Origin: Combretum micranthum | Lineage: Eukaryota; Streptophyta; Magnoliopsida; Myrtales; Combretaceae | Assembly (NCBI GenBank): GCA_024138025.1 | Contig: JAMXBD010001043.1 | Span: 62,001-126,000, forward strand | Reading direction: 5' to 3' | Length of the DNA stretch: 64,000 bases | In this document: positions 11,501 through 23,266 of the stretch, in pieces | Layout of the letters: every line of letters starts with the position of its first letter | How positions within the stretch are numbered: position 1 is the stretch's first letter | The notes under the pieces: generated by a model | Told to the model about the DNA's origin: nothing | Databases searched by the model: none | Seen by the model: only the letters and a program-made list of their open reading frames with translations | Translations under genes and position numbers: made by a program

Positions 11501-12881
11501 ACCCAAATGACCTTTTATGACCAGATAAGTTTAGAAATGGATAGAACTTTTCGAATAGGTATATCATATGCGAAATTCCGAGTTAAAATGAGCAAGTTTG
11601 GCCATTTTAAGTTGGAATTTCTTCTTATACGATTTTACCGCGATTTTAAGAAAGTTTAAGATCTCCAAGATAGAATTCATGAAAGACTTATCCCGGGTAT
11701 TTCTTTTGTCTAGGTGACAAAGGACACGAGAATACCCTACCCAAGGATTTCTACGACTAAGAAGATAGCGAAATGGACGAGTGAGTTATTCCTTCTAATT
11801 TCGTTACCTTGCTTGTGCTTGTAATGTAGTAGCATTAGTATATTAAGAAAAGATAAAAACGAATATATTTGGGGATTTCGGGATTATGTGTATATATATG
11901 ATTCTATGTTTATGCGTGAAATGAGAATTAAGAATATCGCAACTTCGATCTGCTTGTTTAAATAATTTTGTTTACTTACTTGTATGATTGTTTATTGTTG
12001 CTAAATTGTTTGATCGCCCCTAATAAACCTTAATAAGGTTTGATCTAAGAACAATAAAACGTTCACGCATAGCATCCATCGAGTCACAACTATTTCAGAA
12101 GGCTGCTACTCCTACATGTAGAGTTGGATTGGCTGCGATCGTGCGGTGCCACGGGCCATGTTCCTTCCTGGAGAATCCAAATCGCTCGGGAAAAGCGACT
12201 CTAGGTTCGGAGCCGAGCCAACCGAACGCTGTGGGTGAGGACCTGGGGACTAGCAGTAGAAGGTCGAGGACCTTTAACCCCGATTCCCTAACCTTTGATA
12301 CGGAGGGGTAAATCCGTTCTATATATGGTTTCCGGATGACTATATATATTCGCGTAATCATGTGATTGTTGCATTGTATGCATAGCATATGTTGATTAAA
12401 TAAATAAACTTGTTTGAAATTATGGTACGAAAAAAGGAATATCTCACTAAGCTAGTTGTAGCTTATACCCCTATAGATTTTGTTGAAACAGGTATATTCG
12501 TGGATTAAATTTGAGGATCACGACATTAAGGAAGTCATGAACGGATGATAAGGATATGGAATCATATGATGAAGAAATTTTGTAAGGTTCATTATATGTG
12601 ATAACCTATATGATTAGGGACGTATATTTATTTGAAGATAATAGAAGAATATGCCTTAAGAATTGAATTGTGATATGCTTACGTTTTATATTAAGTATCC
12701 TCTTTGCCTTGTTACTTATTTATTATCAATGTAAATTGCGCTACTCTGATGCGTCCCCTTGGTTGTGATGTACGCCTTGTACATAATATGGAAGCCTTCG
12801 CGTGACTAAGGTTGTCATTCCTAGGCTTTAGTATTGTGTACGGCGGACTGCCACGTTTAGGGTACCCCTCGGGGCGTGACA
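8544..12881 (+). repeat. Complete 3' LTR of N1 (4338 bp)
   Basis: The LTR starts TGTAAACCC and ends GGGGCGTGACA. In order it carries a telo-box-like AAACCCTAA near 8666, a TATA box (9752-9759), a donor-like site (GT at 9978-9979), AT-rich sequence related to the modules of the other families, the conserved block (about 11534-11620), the exon-like box (11714-11780), an acceptor-like ACAG ending at 12491 and the shared terminal block. If transcription starts about 30 bases after the TATA box, U3 is about 1.24 kb and R plus U5 about 3.1 kb. Confidence 0.9.
9752..9759 (+). promoter_or_regulatory. TATA box of the N1 LTR
   Basis: TATAAATA is followed by a C/T-rich stretch typical of plant start sites, and then by sequence resembling a 5' untranslated leader. 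Equivalent boxes stand at the matching place in E and I. Confidence 0.7.
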
Positions 12882-12984
12882 TAGGGTTCCTAGGTTTTTA
12901 TCTCAAGCTTAAGCTAATCCGGTTTAGGGTTTTAGTTTCCGATTTTTGAAGTTTACTTAGTTACTAGAAAAACCAAGGTTTACA
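12882..12984 (-). mobile_element. LTR H: first 103 bp of a P/Q-type LTR on the minus strand
   Basis: Read on the minus strand, it starts TGTAAACCTTGG and aligns with the LTR starts of P and Q, including the telo-box (12924-12932) and the CCTAGGAACCCTA block. The rest of H is displaced leftwards by insertion of N1. The flank to the right is not a PPT, so H entered as a 5' LTR or solo LTR inside G. Confidence 0.7.
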
Positions 12985-14266
12985 ATTTTAAAGTTGGAAA
13001 ATAGCTTTTCTAAATATGGCTCTTTCTAGATCCGAATTTTAAATATCCATTTTTGTTCAAACTAAAATAAATCCTATGCTTTCTAGCTATTACAAGTTAT
13101 TTATGTGCATAAAACAAAAACCTAAAGCACTTATGAACTCAAAACAACTAGATCTAGCTTATTATACTAGTCATAAATGCATGAACACTATGATCATTAT
13201 GTAGATATGGTTAAATGATGAACACATGCTCAAAACATTAATAATAACAACATATCCTAATAATAAAACAAAGTAAGAGCAAAATAACTTAAATAACAAG
13301 ATCTATAACATTGTAATGGCAAGGATCTCATGTCTAAGAGTTTCCACATCCCCAGCTTTAATCTCATGGGGAATTTTTGATTGAAATCACACATGAATGA
13401 TCTTGCCATTACATGTTTTTAAGATAGTTAAGTGTAGATCTATTACCTATTTAGTATTTGGAACAAGAAATTTGAAGAAAACTATGGAGTGTGTGTGTAT
13501 GGGGGAGGTCATGGTTTGTAAGGAAGAGAGGAGGAGAGAAGAGAAAAATTTGCAAGAGTTTGTTTAGATGAAAAGTGGAAAAATGAAATGAGGTTGGTAT
13601 AAAAGGCTATATATAGAAAAGTGGATTAGGGTTTGTGTATGGGGTGTCGGTTTTATTGAGAATGGGAGAGATAGATGTGTGTTGTGTAAGTTTCAAAATT
13701 AAATGAGTAATTTAAGTAGTGAAAGTTATATTGGAAAAGTAAATTGTAAGAAAATTGATGAAATATTATAAGAATAGATTGTAAGGATGTAAGAAGTAGA
13801 GTACGGGTGGTTGTACTTGTGAATAGTGTGAAAGAAATCAAAAAGTAGATTAGACAATCAAAGTATTGGTAGTAATGAAAATACGATAAGAAGGCTATAA
13901 CTATAACTTTTATAACCTGAAAAATTATATAACTGATATATTTGGAAATCTTATGAAATTACGAATCTATCGGTACTAATAACATATATTTAATATCTCG
14001 AGCCCTAGGACATACTTTTCAAGTTTGTATCCAATCGAGTTCGAAATAGGTCGAAATTTCACCAATTTGATATTCTTAAGAATCCTTATATTATTACGAA
14101 CCAATCTATACCCTTTATTCATATTTCGACTTCTTAACTTAAGAACACGAGGTCCCACGAATCTAAACTGCTAGGGTTTTCTACAAATTTGTTGACTCAG
14201 GGTTTCTAATTGACTTTCCGGTTTAGGGTTTTAGCTCGAAATTACCTTAAAATTTAGGGGTTTACA
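12985..14266 (-). mobile_element. LTR G: first ~1.28 kb of a gypsy LTR on the minus strand
   Basis: Minus-strand start TGTAAACCCCTA at 14266, telo-box at 14223-14231, a U3 resembling N1 and A (CTCGAG-type box), a TATA-like box (13608-13616) and a donor-like TAG/GTAATA (GT at 13445-13446). It breaks at 12985 inside a module element (ATTTAGAAAAG...CAACTT), where H was inserted. The ORFs on its minus strand are AT-rich U3 sequence, not genes. Confidence 0.75.
13608..13616 (-). promoter_or_regulatory. TATA-like box of LTR G
   Basis: TATATATAG lies on the minus strand between a U3-like segment and a leader that ends in the donor-like site at 13445. A second candidate, TTTTATACC, lies close by. 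Confidence 0.5.
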
Positions 14267-16494
14267 AGAGTAGTAGCAAAAATGCGAAATGATATTCTAA
14301 GTGATATACATGAGCAATTTAGTTTTAGGGAATATCCAATCTGACATTAATTCATTTAAGGTGATCAATCAATAATTGCATACATAGCAGTATATACATA
14401 GAGGCAATTATAATAATCAATAAATCAGGCTCCGATATACTTATTGTTCATTGATCACACATAGCAATTCACATACATAATTCCCATGATAACCCACATG
14501 CATATCAATTTTATCTTTTCCTAACATCTAATGCTCTATTCTACAAGCACATGCACGAATACATAAAACGTAAAGGAAACTCACTCGTCTATAGTGATCT
14601 TCTATCAGTCGAAGTAATCCTCGGGGAAGAGAAGATCTTGGTCCTTGACACCTAAACAAAAGAAATACCCGAAATGAGTATTTCATCCAAGATCTACTCA
14701 AAATTCTCTAATTCTATCTTATTGAATTCATCAAAATTCGCATGAATAGAAAGTCCAACTTAAAATAGTCATAACTTGCTCATTTTAACTCGGAATTTCG
14801 CATATTATATACCGTTTTCTACCTATTCAAAAATATATATCTATTTATAAGGTTATTTTCATCAAAATAAGTCATTTGGTTCTTGGAATAGAGGCGTATA
14901 GATTCATCACGAAAATTCCAAATTTGAAAAATCTAGTTTTCAAACTTTTCTTCATCCAAAAATTATTGTACAAAAATATAGATATTTGTATGGTTGAAAA
15001 ATCATTTGAATATATATATACTCAAATTATATGCATGAATTTAGTGGTGTTGTCTCAACAATAATTTTTATAAAACAATGTGTCTTAAAAGTGAGAAAAT
15101 GTTAAGACTTGAAATTCCTTTTTAGTTTTGTTGGGAAAATTTCTTAAATTATTATAAGTGAGTGTTTTCTTATTTTAACTTCATTTCTTAATTTTTGAGA
15201 ATACTTTAAAATTTCTAAAAATAATTTTAGTTTTTTTAAGATTCCTACAACTCCATTCTAGTAGTTGAAAAATGTAGTTTTTCTAAATATTTCTTGGTAG
15301 TGACTAAAGTTTCTTAAAGTAGTCATGTTTATGTATTCTAAAGTTTTCTTGAAGTTAGATCCACTTTAAATAAAAAATATCAATGATCTTCTAAGTTATT
15401 TACTGTGATTATTTCCTAAGTAAGGCTTATCTTTAGAAAGATTATTCTTTGATAATTTTATAAAACTTGTCTAAACTTTAGTATTTTAGAGTGTTGGTAG
15501 AAAACTTTTAAGAAAAACATTTGTTGAACAATGATTTAGCAATATTAGTTTTTAAAGAAACTTTCTTATTTCATTGATTTAAAAAGAGAGTATGTGATAA
15601 TTTTACTTTATGTATACTTCGATGAAATCCCATGTACTATTATTATTAGACACTTGTGATGAACTTTTCTAACTTTGGAAAAGATTTGTTAAGATAAAAC
15701 TTTATGTTTTTATGGAAAAATCATTTCTTGCATGACAAAAATTAATTTACTTTTAAAGAGAGTTCTTATTTTTCATTACTTAAGAAAACTCCTTTCATAG
15801 TTGTTGAGACAATATCAACATATTCATGCATGAATGTGAATATATAACTATGAGAAATATAATAATAATAAATAATAAAATAAGATATATACAAGAATAA
15901 ATAAGAGCATAATAATAAGATCAAGTATTGAGAACCTTAGCTTCATCAAGGTATCCTGGGACTAACGATAGACTAGTCCCAAAGAGAAAAGAAAAGAAAA
16001 TTTTCTTTTTTGACTTGATGAGGACAAGTCTAAGACTAGAAAGACTAGTCTTAATAATAGCATGAAATAAATAAATAAATAAGAAAGTATAGTAATAAAT
16101 AAATAACAAGTGAGCTTATATACTCTAAAGAAATATATATACATAATACTATATAGAAGTTAGATTATAACAAATAATAATAACAATAAATACAACAATA
16201 TAATAACAATAATGACATAGTGGAAAATATAACATGAAAAAAAACAAAACATGAACATATTATTGCTTCTTTAACTCTCATGAGTCTAAGAAACATATAC
16301 TAAGCTCATGCTAAGTTATGTGAACATAATGAGTATATATGAGAAGTTTTACCTAAAGTAGGTGATGGTGTGTTTATAATTTCTCTTAAAGAGAAATGGG
16401 TAGTTTATGGAGATGGAAAGGAAGAGAGTGTTTGAGAGGAAATTTGTAGAGAGAGGGTTTGAGAAATGATTTTGGAAGAGTTTTTGTTGATTTC

Positions 16495-18008
16495 TGTCAA
16501 AAGATGATTTTGATAATAACAAAAAGCCTTAAATGATTTCCTATATATTTTGTTTAAGTGTGCAGCATTAGATATTAATAATGTAAAATTATATCAGAAA
16601 GTTAGACAGTGAAACATTTATTCATCAGAAGGTTACTTAGAAGGTTGCAATAAGAATAGCAGGATTTTTTTTGTCATCAGAGAGAACGTCAGAAGGTTTA
16701 TAAACTCTATGAGAATCATGTGTTTTAATTTATGAAGACCTAGCTCCAAAGTTGAGTATAATTTGGGCATTATGCTCAATGTGTTTCACAAAGTCGGTTC
16801 AAAATCCACAGGGATTAAGATTCAAAATAATGTTTATTTTGGAGTTAATGAACACACAGTTGAAGTTCATACAGCCTAGAAGTGAAATTCAAATTATACA
16901 AACTAATTACATTTGAGGAGAAAGTCAGTGTGCATAATATGAAGTATTTACAAAATACAATTCAGATTTTTATGGAATGTGTCCAAAGATTTTTTAAATC
17001 ATACGAAGAATGTGGAAGCTTGATAAAGCATGGACAGTACTAGACGATGAAGCTGTGCAATGAAGGATGAATCCAAGTCTGATTTTTCAGTATAAGATAA
17101 ACATATAAGTTGTTAGTTATTTGATTTATCTTTTGAAGCTAAATTTCAAAGATTATATCAGGAATTCAAAAATCAAAGTAAGTCAACAGTTGGATAAACG
17201 TGAGCTGATATTTCGAGGATTACATGCACGAAAATCTAGGACAAGTTCATCCTTTCGTTCTTCTAGCCGTTAGAGAAATGGGAATAAAAAGAAAAAGAGG
17301 AAGACAGAACGAGATGATCAGAAACAACGTGATACTCAATTTGCTACAGTGATCAAAGCCTTCTTGCGAGAGAAATTGTCATATTCTACTGTTACTGTTC
17401 ATTTGAACGAATACATTTGAGGAAACATAATTCTTTATTCCTCTGATTTGTTATTACACATTTAGTAAAGTTGAGAGTTACAAGTAGGTTTAGTTGATTG
17501 ATTGATTGATTGAGAGAATTAAGCTAAGTGAATTGTAGCCAAAGAATAGGTAAGAACTTCTTGTAACTTTATTGATTTGATTGGATAGTAGAACACAACC
17601 GGTGAAGAATACCGGGACCCTGGCTTGGAGCTGGAAGAGAAGATTGACACTCGAGGCGGAACCTCTATATATGGATTTGCACTTTCTTCTCCTTATCTCT
17701 CTTTAATTTCGTGATTTATTATTTATGATTTATATGTGTGATATATGCTCAGAAGGTTAATCAGAGAGTAAATCATTCATATTTTTCTTAATCAATAGTT
17801 AAGTAGAAGGTTTCTAAGTGTGAAAGTCTTGAATCACTTTAGATCCGAATTTTTACTTAAAGCTTTTATTTGTTAAGATTATTGTTTTAATAAAGTTTTA
17901 AAGCCATTTTAGTTGAATAACCAAGTGGTGTGAAATTTGTTTTAAATTTTTAAAGTAAATTTTATAACCAATTCACCTCCCCTCTTGGTTATCTTTTTGG
18001 GACCAACA
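16495..18008 (-). mobile_element. S: solo LTR of a Maximus/SIRE-type copia element
   Basis: On the minus strand it begins TGTTGGTCCCAAAAAG, followed by ACCAAGAGGGGAGGTGAATT, and ends CATCTTTTGACA. This start is characteristic of SIRE/Maximus LTRs, and the 1.5-kb length fits. No PBS or PPT flanks it, so it is a solo LTR. The five bases on each side (ATTTC and GTTTT) do not match, so no target duplication is confirmed. A (TTGA)n tract lies near 17497. Confidence 0.75.
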
Positions 18009-18056
18009 GTTTTGTTATGAAAATGAGTTGTGTGAAAGAATGAAGGAGGAATGGGG

Positions 18057-18064
18057 TATTTATA
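18057..18064 (-). promoter_or_regulatory. TATA box of LTR I
   Basis: TATAAATA on the minus strand, at the position equivalent to the N1 and E boxes. Confidence 0.65.
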
Positions 18065-18710
18065 GAATTTTGGAGTAGAAATTAGATGTAATTAAACAAA
18101 ATAAAAAAGAAAATAAATTAAGAGTGAAGAAAGAGAGAATGTGGACGGCAATGCTTGGAAAAGAGAGAGAAATTGATTAAATTTGTGGTTTTATAATAAA
18201 AAGAAGTAATGTGTAAAGTGTGATATGATTAAAGTTGAATGGGGAGGGTAAATTGTAAGGTATAGGTATAGTAGTCTGTAAGACTAGAGTATAAGAAAAA
18301 GTAGAGATAGTGAAATAGTAATGAATAGTAGAAAAGTATTATGAATAGTAGACTAGTTACCAAAAAATTGTAGAACTGATATTTTTGAAAACCTCATATT
18401 TTTGCGAGTCTAATGGTGTTGTTGGAATGTTTTCACTATTTGATGTATCGGGGCATGGTTTTCAAAAACTTATCTCGTTTGGATGCGAAAGATACTAGAA
18501 AATTGCGAATTTGATATTTTTAAGTTTTCCTATATTATTACGAACCATTATCAATAATTATCTCAATTTCGTTGTTTAGGGTTTAAGAACACAGGATTGC
18601 CGGATCTAGATTCACTAGAATAAACATAGAATTAGGTTAACTTTAGGGTTCCGGTTTGACTTTCGGTTCTTAGAATTTACTATATTTACCGAAAAATCTA
18701 GGGCCTTACA

Positions 18711-19535
18711 GTTGTATTCATGAATTCAACTCTTGCTTTTGAAATTAATTTGTTCTTTGATATCAATATGGAGGATTAGATTGTAGATCTAGATTTTGTT
18801 TGGATTTTAATTTCATCATGTGTTGAAAATTTGATTTTAATGAAATTCAATTGATGTTGTTATATTCAAATTATATGTTCTTAATTGATTCCTTAGATTT
18901 GCATATCTGGAATGCATATTTATGTTTGATTTTCAGTTAAGTAGAATGAGAAATTGCTTTCATGAATAGATCTATGTAATTTGATGATATTTAATCGAGA
19001 TTCAAGGGATAGATTGCAAGAATTTTCTATGTATTCCCTATTTTCTTTGAGTTCTTAATCTTCATGCGATCTTAGATTGTAACTAGTTAAGGAGAGATCC
19101 TATTTAATCGGTCTAAGATTAGATAAAATGATTAAATCGAGAGGATGATTAGTTTATGTAAGAACTCTACAGTATAAGAACTTAATTCGGATAATCTTTA
19201 GTTTCTATGATTCACATGATGAAGTTAAATAAAGGACAAGATCTAAGTCATGTCAAATATTGAATCTTTCAAATCTTGCTTGCTAATTTAGTGATCTTGT
19301 TTGCTAATTTGCTTTAGTTAGTAGTTTTTTCTTAATTAATGAAATTAATCAATCAATCTCTCTCAATTTGCTAAATAGTAGAAATAGAGTAAATACTAGT
19401 ACTTATTCCTCCCTGTAGACGATCATGATTTGAACATCATGCTACGATTTAATAGGGCCGCTGCCTATTATCCTTCGTAGTTAACTTTAGAAAGGGTTTT
19501 ATAAATTTAAACTACGATTGGTTGGAAAATATCCA
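18711..19535 (+). mobile_element. T: 3' part of a Tat/Athila-type LTR
   Basis: The sequence TTATTCCTCCCTGTAGACGA near 19403 resembles the TCCCTGTGGA motif near the 3' end of many Tat/Athila LTRs. The LTR probably ends at CA (19534-19535), about 10 bases before the PBS-like site. Its left part was displaced by insertion of LTR I at 18710/18711. The AT-rich remainder has no gene. Confidence 0.55.
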
Positions 19536-19545
19536 TTAAAAGTTT

Positions 19546-19560
19546 TGGCGTCTTTGCCAC
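19546..19560 (+). other. Degenerate primer binding site of T
   Basis: TGGCGTCTTTGCCAC resembles TGGCGCCGTTGCCGG, the common PBS region of Tat/Athila elements, with several substitutions. Confidence 0.55.
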
Positions 19561-19692
19561 TGTGGATAGGAATAATATTAAGAAAGCTTTAAATCTACTA
19601 GTTTAGTTTTTTTTTTTTCTTTTCATTTGAGCTATTTGTTTTTGTTGCAATTGTGATCTTAAACAGTGCTTAATTTTGTGCAGTGATAGTGC

Positions 19693-20257
19693 ATGACCCA
19701 AATTCAAAGCAAAAATCTAACCACATTTAACTCAGATCTAGGGAGAATACTAAGATATCTAAAGAAGAACAAGGACTCAAGTTCATCTTCATCAAGTGCT
19801 GCAGGAAGCTCTCCATCAATTGTCAACATTGCTGATTCGGATGAGAATAAAAAAAGAGGTTTCATCATGATAATCTCAATCCACATATCAATGCACCAAG
19901 AACCAACTCAGATTTTGCAAGACTAGCTCTAAAGGAACCAACTCTAGCATTATTCGCCCTCGAGTTGAGGTGAGCAACTTTGAACTCAAGCTAGCAGTGA
20001 TACAAATGGTGCAACAATATGCACAATTTGATGGGCTCTAAGATGAAGACCCAAACACTTATATTCAAGCATTTCTAGAGATCTATGATACATTCAAATT
20101 TAATGGAGTGAGTGATGATGCGGTCCGTCTTCGGCTTTTCCCATTTTCACTCCTAGGGAAAGCAAAGTAATGGCTAAATTCTTTGCTAAGAAATTCCATT
20201 AAAATTGGCAAGAATTGATCAAGAATTTATGGATAAGTTCTTTCCTCCATCCAAAAC
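19693..20257 (+). pseudogene. gag fragment of a Tat/Athila-type gypsy element
   Basis: The start MTQIQSKNLTTFNSDLGRIL is open to about 19855, then frameshifts. The conserved capsid motifs follow in other frames: NFELKLAVIQMVQQYAQFDG, DEDPNTYIQAFLEIYDTFKF, NGVSDDAVRLRLFPFSL, and a WLNSLL-type end. At least two frameshifts and two stops interrupt it (for example TAA near 20039 and 20168). The motifs belong to the Tat/Athila group, not to the chromovirus gag of N1, P and Q. The gag is cut at 20257 by LTR E, so the rest lies beyond the right edge. It is the outermost, hence oldest, layer of the stack. Confidence 0.75.
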
Positions 20258-22344
20258 TGTAAACCCCCAAAGTTTTGGGATCGATTTAGCTTAAACCCTA
20301 ATCTGGAAGTCAACCAGAAACCCAAAAGTCAACAAAACCTAGTTAGACATAATAGCTTAACGTTCGATAATCCCAAATAAGCAACCTCGAGAAAGTAAGT
20401 AAGAGTTTAGTATGTAGAATAGTGCGTAATTATCTATGGAAGCCTAAAAAGATCAGACTAGTAAAATCGCGACTCGTTTCGAACTCGATCGGATACAATT
20501 CTTGAAAAACGTGTCCCGAAGCTCGAAATAGTAAAAATATTCTAAATATTCCGTTAGACTCGTAAAGATATAAGGTTTTCAAAAATATCAGTTTTATAAT
20601 TTTTCGGTAAGTAAAAATAATAGATATCACAATTATACGCATATTTTCTTACTACAGGTACTTTATTAGTCATATCTACTTTACATTACACTATTCACTA
20701 CTATTTTTTTATCTCTACTTTTTCTAACACCTACTCTTACAACACCATAACCTATAACATTTACTTTTTACCTTTCCCATAACTTTATTTCATATCTATC
20801 TTACTTATTACTTCATTTAATCAACAAAAATATAAAACAAAACACTCTCTCTCTCCCTCTCCTTACATGGACTGCACCCCTGCCCCCCTCTATATCTCCT
20901 TCACTTTGTTTTATTTTTCTTTTATTTAAAAACCACAAAAATCACTCCACATTTTCCTATAAATACCCCCCTCCTCTTTCACTTCTTTCACACAATTACT
21001 ACTCACAAAATTTTCTACAAAACCTCTCTCAAATTCTCTTCTCAAAACTTTCTCCAAATATCCTCTCAAAACTCTCTCAAAACAATCACAAAACCACTTT
21101 CTACCTACAACAAAACCCATAACCATATAACACTACAAAAACCTTCTTTAGGTAAACTTTTCTTATTATTTTCTTCTCCTTATGTCATGTAACTTTACAT
21201 GACCATAGTGTGAGTTTCCAAAGACTAAATGTTATGGAAGCTACACTATGTTCATGTATTGTTCTTGTTCATGAAAATCCATTTATGTTTATATTGTTAT
21301 TGTTATTGTTATTATATCTAAGTATTATTACGTATCTATATATATATATATACACCTATTCTTTAGAGCATATATGCTCACTTGCAATTTATTTATTTTT
21401 ACAAAGTAATTTATTTATTTCTTCCATTGTAATTTATTTATTTCTTGTTATTTTAAGACTAGTCTCTAGTCTTAGAGTTGTCCTCATCAAGTCAAAACAA
21501 ATCTTCTTTCTTTCTTTTTATTTTTCTTTTGGGGACTAATCTACTTCTTAGTCTCAGGAGCCTTGAAGAAGCTAAGACTCTTAATACTTAACCTTATTTA
21601 TTATTCATGTTATTTTCGCTTGTTGATATTATTTCTCATAAATTATGCCATTAAGATTGTTGCCCAAATTTTTCAAAGCACTAAGATACTTGATAAAACT
21701 TTTATATCATTTCTATATCACTTTGTTTTTCAAAAAGAAAATGATTTTTATACAAAAACATGATTTCTATAAAAACATAACAAAAAGGAAATCCTTATGA
21801 GGAAGGTATAAGAATTTTCAAGTTTAGATCTTTTCAAATAAATAGTCAAAGAAAGATTGTATAGAACATAAATAGAAAAAATAGTACTAATATAAAGAAT
21901 TTAGAAAAGAAGAAAATTATTTTTTTGAAAAAGTCATCTAGAAAAAAAATAATAAGTCAATCATAAAGTAATTCTTCGAAAACAAAAAAATCAAAATATT
22001 CATTTCAAAAGATTTATGAAATAAATTTCTTGTAAACTATAGTTTTCTAAACTTCTAATCGACATTGTTTTACTTAAGAAACATAAATGGACAACAAACA
22101 CTTGAGCATGAATAAATATGAGCTAAGTAGCTATAAAAGTGAACTTCTTCAACTATATAGATAACTAAGTATTTATCAAACAAATTGTGAATGATTGAAC
22201 CAAAATTGTTTTTGGGTTGGAAAATTCGTGGTGAATTTTATCGCCACTGTTTCGAGGCCTATATCATCTAGTTTGATAAAAATAATTTTAGAAATGGATA
22301 GATCTTTTCGAGTAGGTAGAAATCAATATATTATATGTACAATT
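20258..22344 (+). mobile_element. LTR E: first ~2.1 kb of a family-4 gypsy LTR
   Basis: It starts TGTAAACCCCC, with telo-box 20293-20301, a U3 like that of N1, TATA box 20958-20965, a C/T-rich leader and a donor-like TTTAG/GTAAAC (GT at 21152-21153). It then runs through AT-rich sequence into the conserved block at 22290. It breaks inside that block at 22344, where F inserted. The ORFs here are AT-rich frames without recognisable domains. Confidence 0.8.
20958..20965 (+). promoter_or_regulatory. TATA box of LTR E
   Basis: TATAAATA is followed by a C-rich then C/T-rich leader, as in N1. Confidence 0.7.
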
Positions 22345-22940
22345 TGTAACCCCAAAATTTTTGGAATCGGTTTAGCCTAAAACCCTAATCTGGAAGTCAA
22401 CCGAAACTCTCAAGTCAACAAAACCATAGTTAGACGTAATAGCTTAAGTCCAACAATCTCGAATAAGCAACTCGGTGAAAGTAAGTAGAAGTTTAGAATA
22501 TAGAATAGTGCGTAATTATCTATGGAAGCCTAAAAAGATCATATTAGTAAAACCGCGACTCTTCGAACTCGATCGGATACAGTTCTTGAAAAATGTGTCC
22601 CGAAGCTTGGAATAGTAAATATATTCTGAATCTTCCGTTAGACTCGTAAAGATATAAAGTTTTTAAAAATATCAGTTTTATAAATTTTCGGTAAGTAAAA
22701 ATAACAGATATCATAATTCTACGCATATTTCTTACTACAGGTCCTTTATTAGTCATATCTACTTTACATTACACTATTCACTACTATTTTACACTTTTCG
22801 TTTATCTTTATTTTTTCCTTACACCTACTCTTATACACACTATAACATATAACCTTTTTTTTTTTACCTTTCCCATAACTTTATTTCATATCTATCTTAC
22901 TTATTACATCTTTTAAACCACAAAAATATAAAATAAAATC
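22345..22940 (+). mobile_element. LTR F: first ~0.6 kb of a second family-4 LTR, inside E
   Basis: It starts TGTAACCCC and aligns closely with the first 0.6 kb of E (for example the shared GTGCGTAATTATCTATGGAA segment and the telo-box, here at 22380-22388). It stops at 22940, where element P begins with its minus-strand LTR end TGTCAC. The candidate target duplication CAATT (22340-22344) has its partner outside the window. Confidence 0.8.
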
Positions 22941-23266
22941 TGTCACTCTCCAAAGGGTACCCAAAACGCGACATTCCACCACACTCGATTTTTAAACTTA
23001 AGTATGACAACCTTAGTCATCCCATAAGTTTACATATCGGGTGCAAGGTGTTCTTGCACAACTTTTAGGATCACACTTTGAATCGAATAGTCTAAAGAAG
23101 GCATACATTAGCATTAAGAATAGAAATCACAACGAGATAAATAAATTAAGTTTTTACAAAAGTTAAGGGGGTATACCCCCATCAAAATAATAATGGAAGT
23201 CTATCCGATCTAAACCATATTACAATCATTAGAGTTTATGTTAAAGAGATTTTTCTAAAAGTCCAC

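Larger units (their letters stand above)
1780..12881 (+). mobile_element. N1: non-autonomous Gag-only Ty3/gypsy element with giant LTRs
   Basis: The parts are a truncated 5' LTR (1780-4749), an initiator-Met PBS (4758-4769), an internal region of 3.8 kb with gag-type ORFs only, a PPT (8531-8543) and a full 3' LTR (8544-12881, 4338 bp). No protease, RT, RNase H or integrase motif is visible between 7724 and 8530. The PBS spacer (ATTTAAGT) matches that of autonomous element Q, and the PPT region (AAGGTGGGTAGG) matches P and Q. This fits a TR-GAG or LARD-like element replicated in trans, which is an inference. The base block TAGGG after 12881 is the candidate target duplication; its partner is outside the window. 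Confidence 0.85.
14267..18710 (-). mobile_element. LTR I: family-1-like gypsy LTR on the minus strand, split by copia LTR S
   Basis: It starts at 18710 (minus TGTAAGGCCC), with a telo-box at 18576-18584, a TATA box (18057-18064), a donor-like TTTAG/GTAAAA (GT at 16351-16352), the conserved block (about 14752-14842) and an exon-like box (14585-14651, 67 nt) with GTGAGT edge. It breaks at 14267 in the segment matching GCTGCTACTCCTACGC of N1, where G inserted. S occupies 16495-18008. About 2.9 kb of I is visible. Confidence 0.75.
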
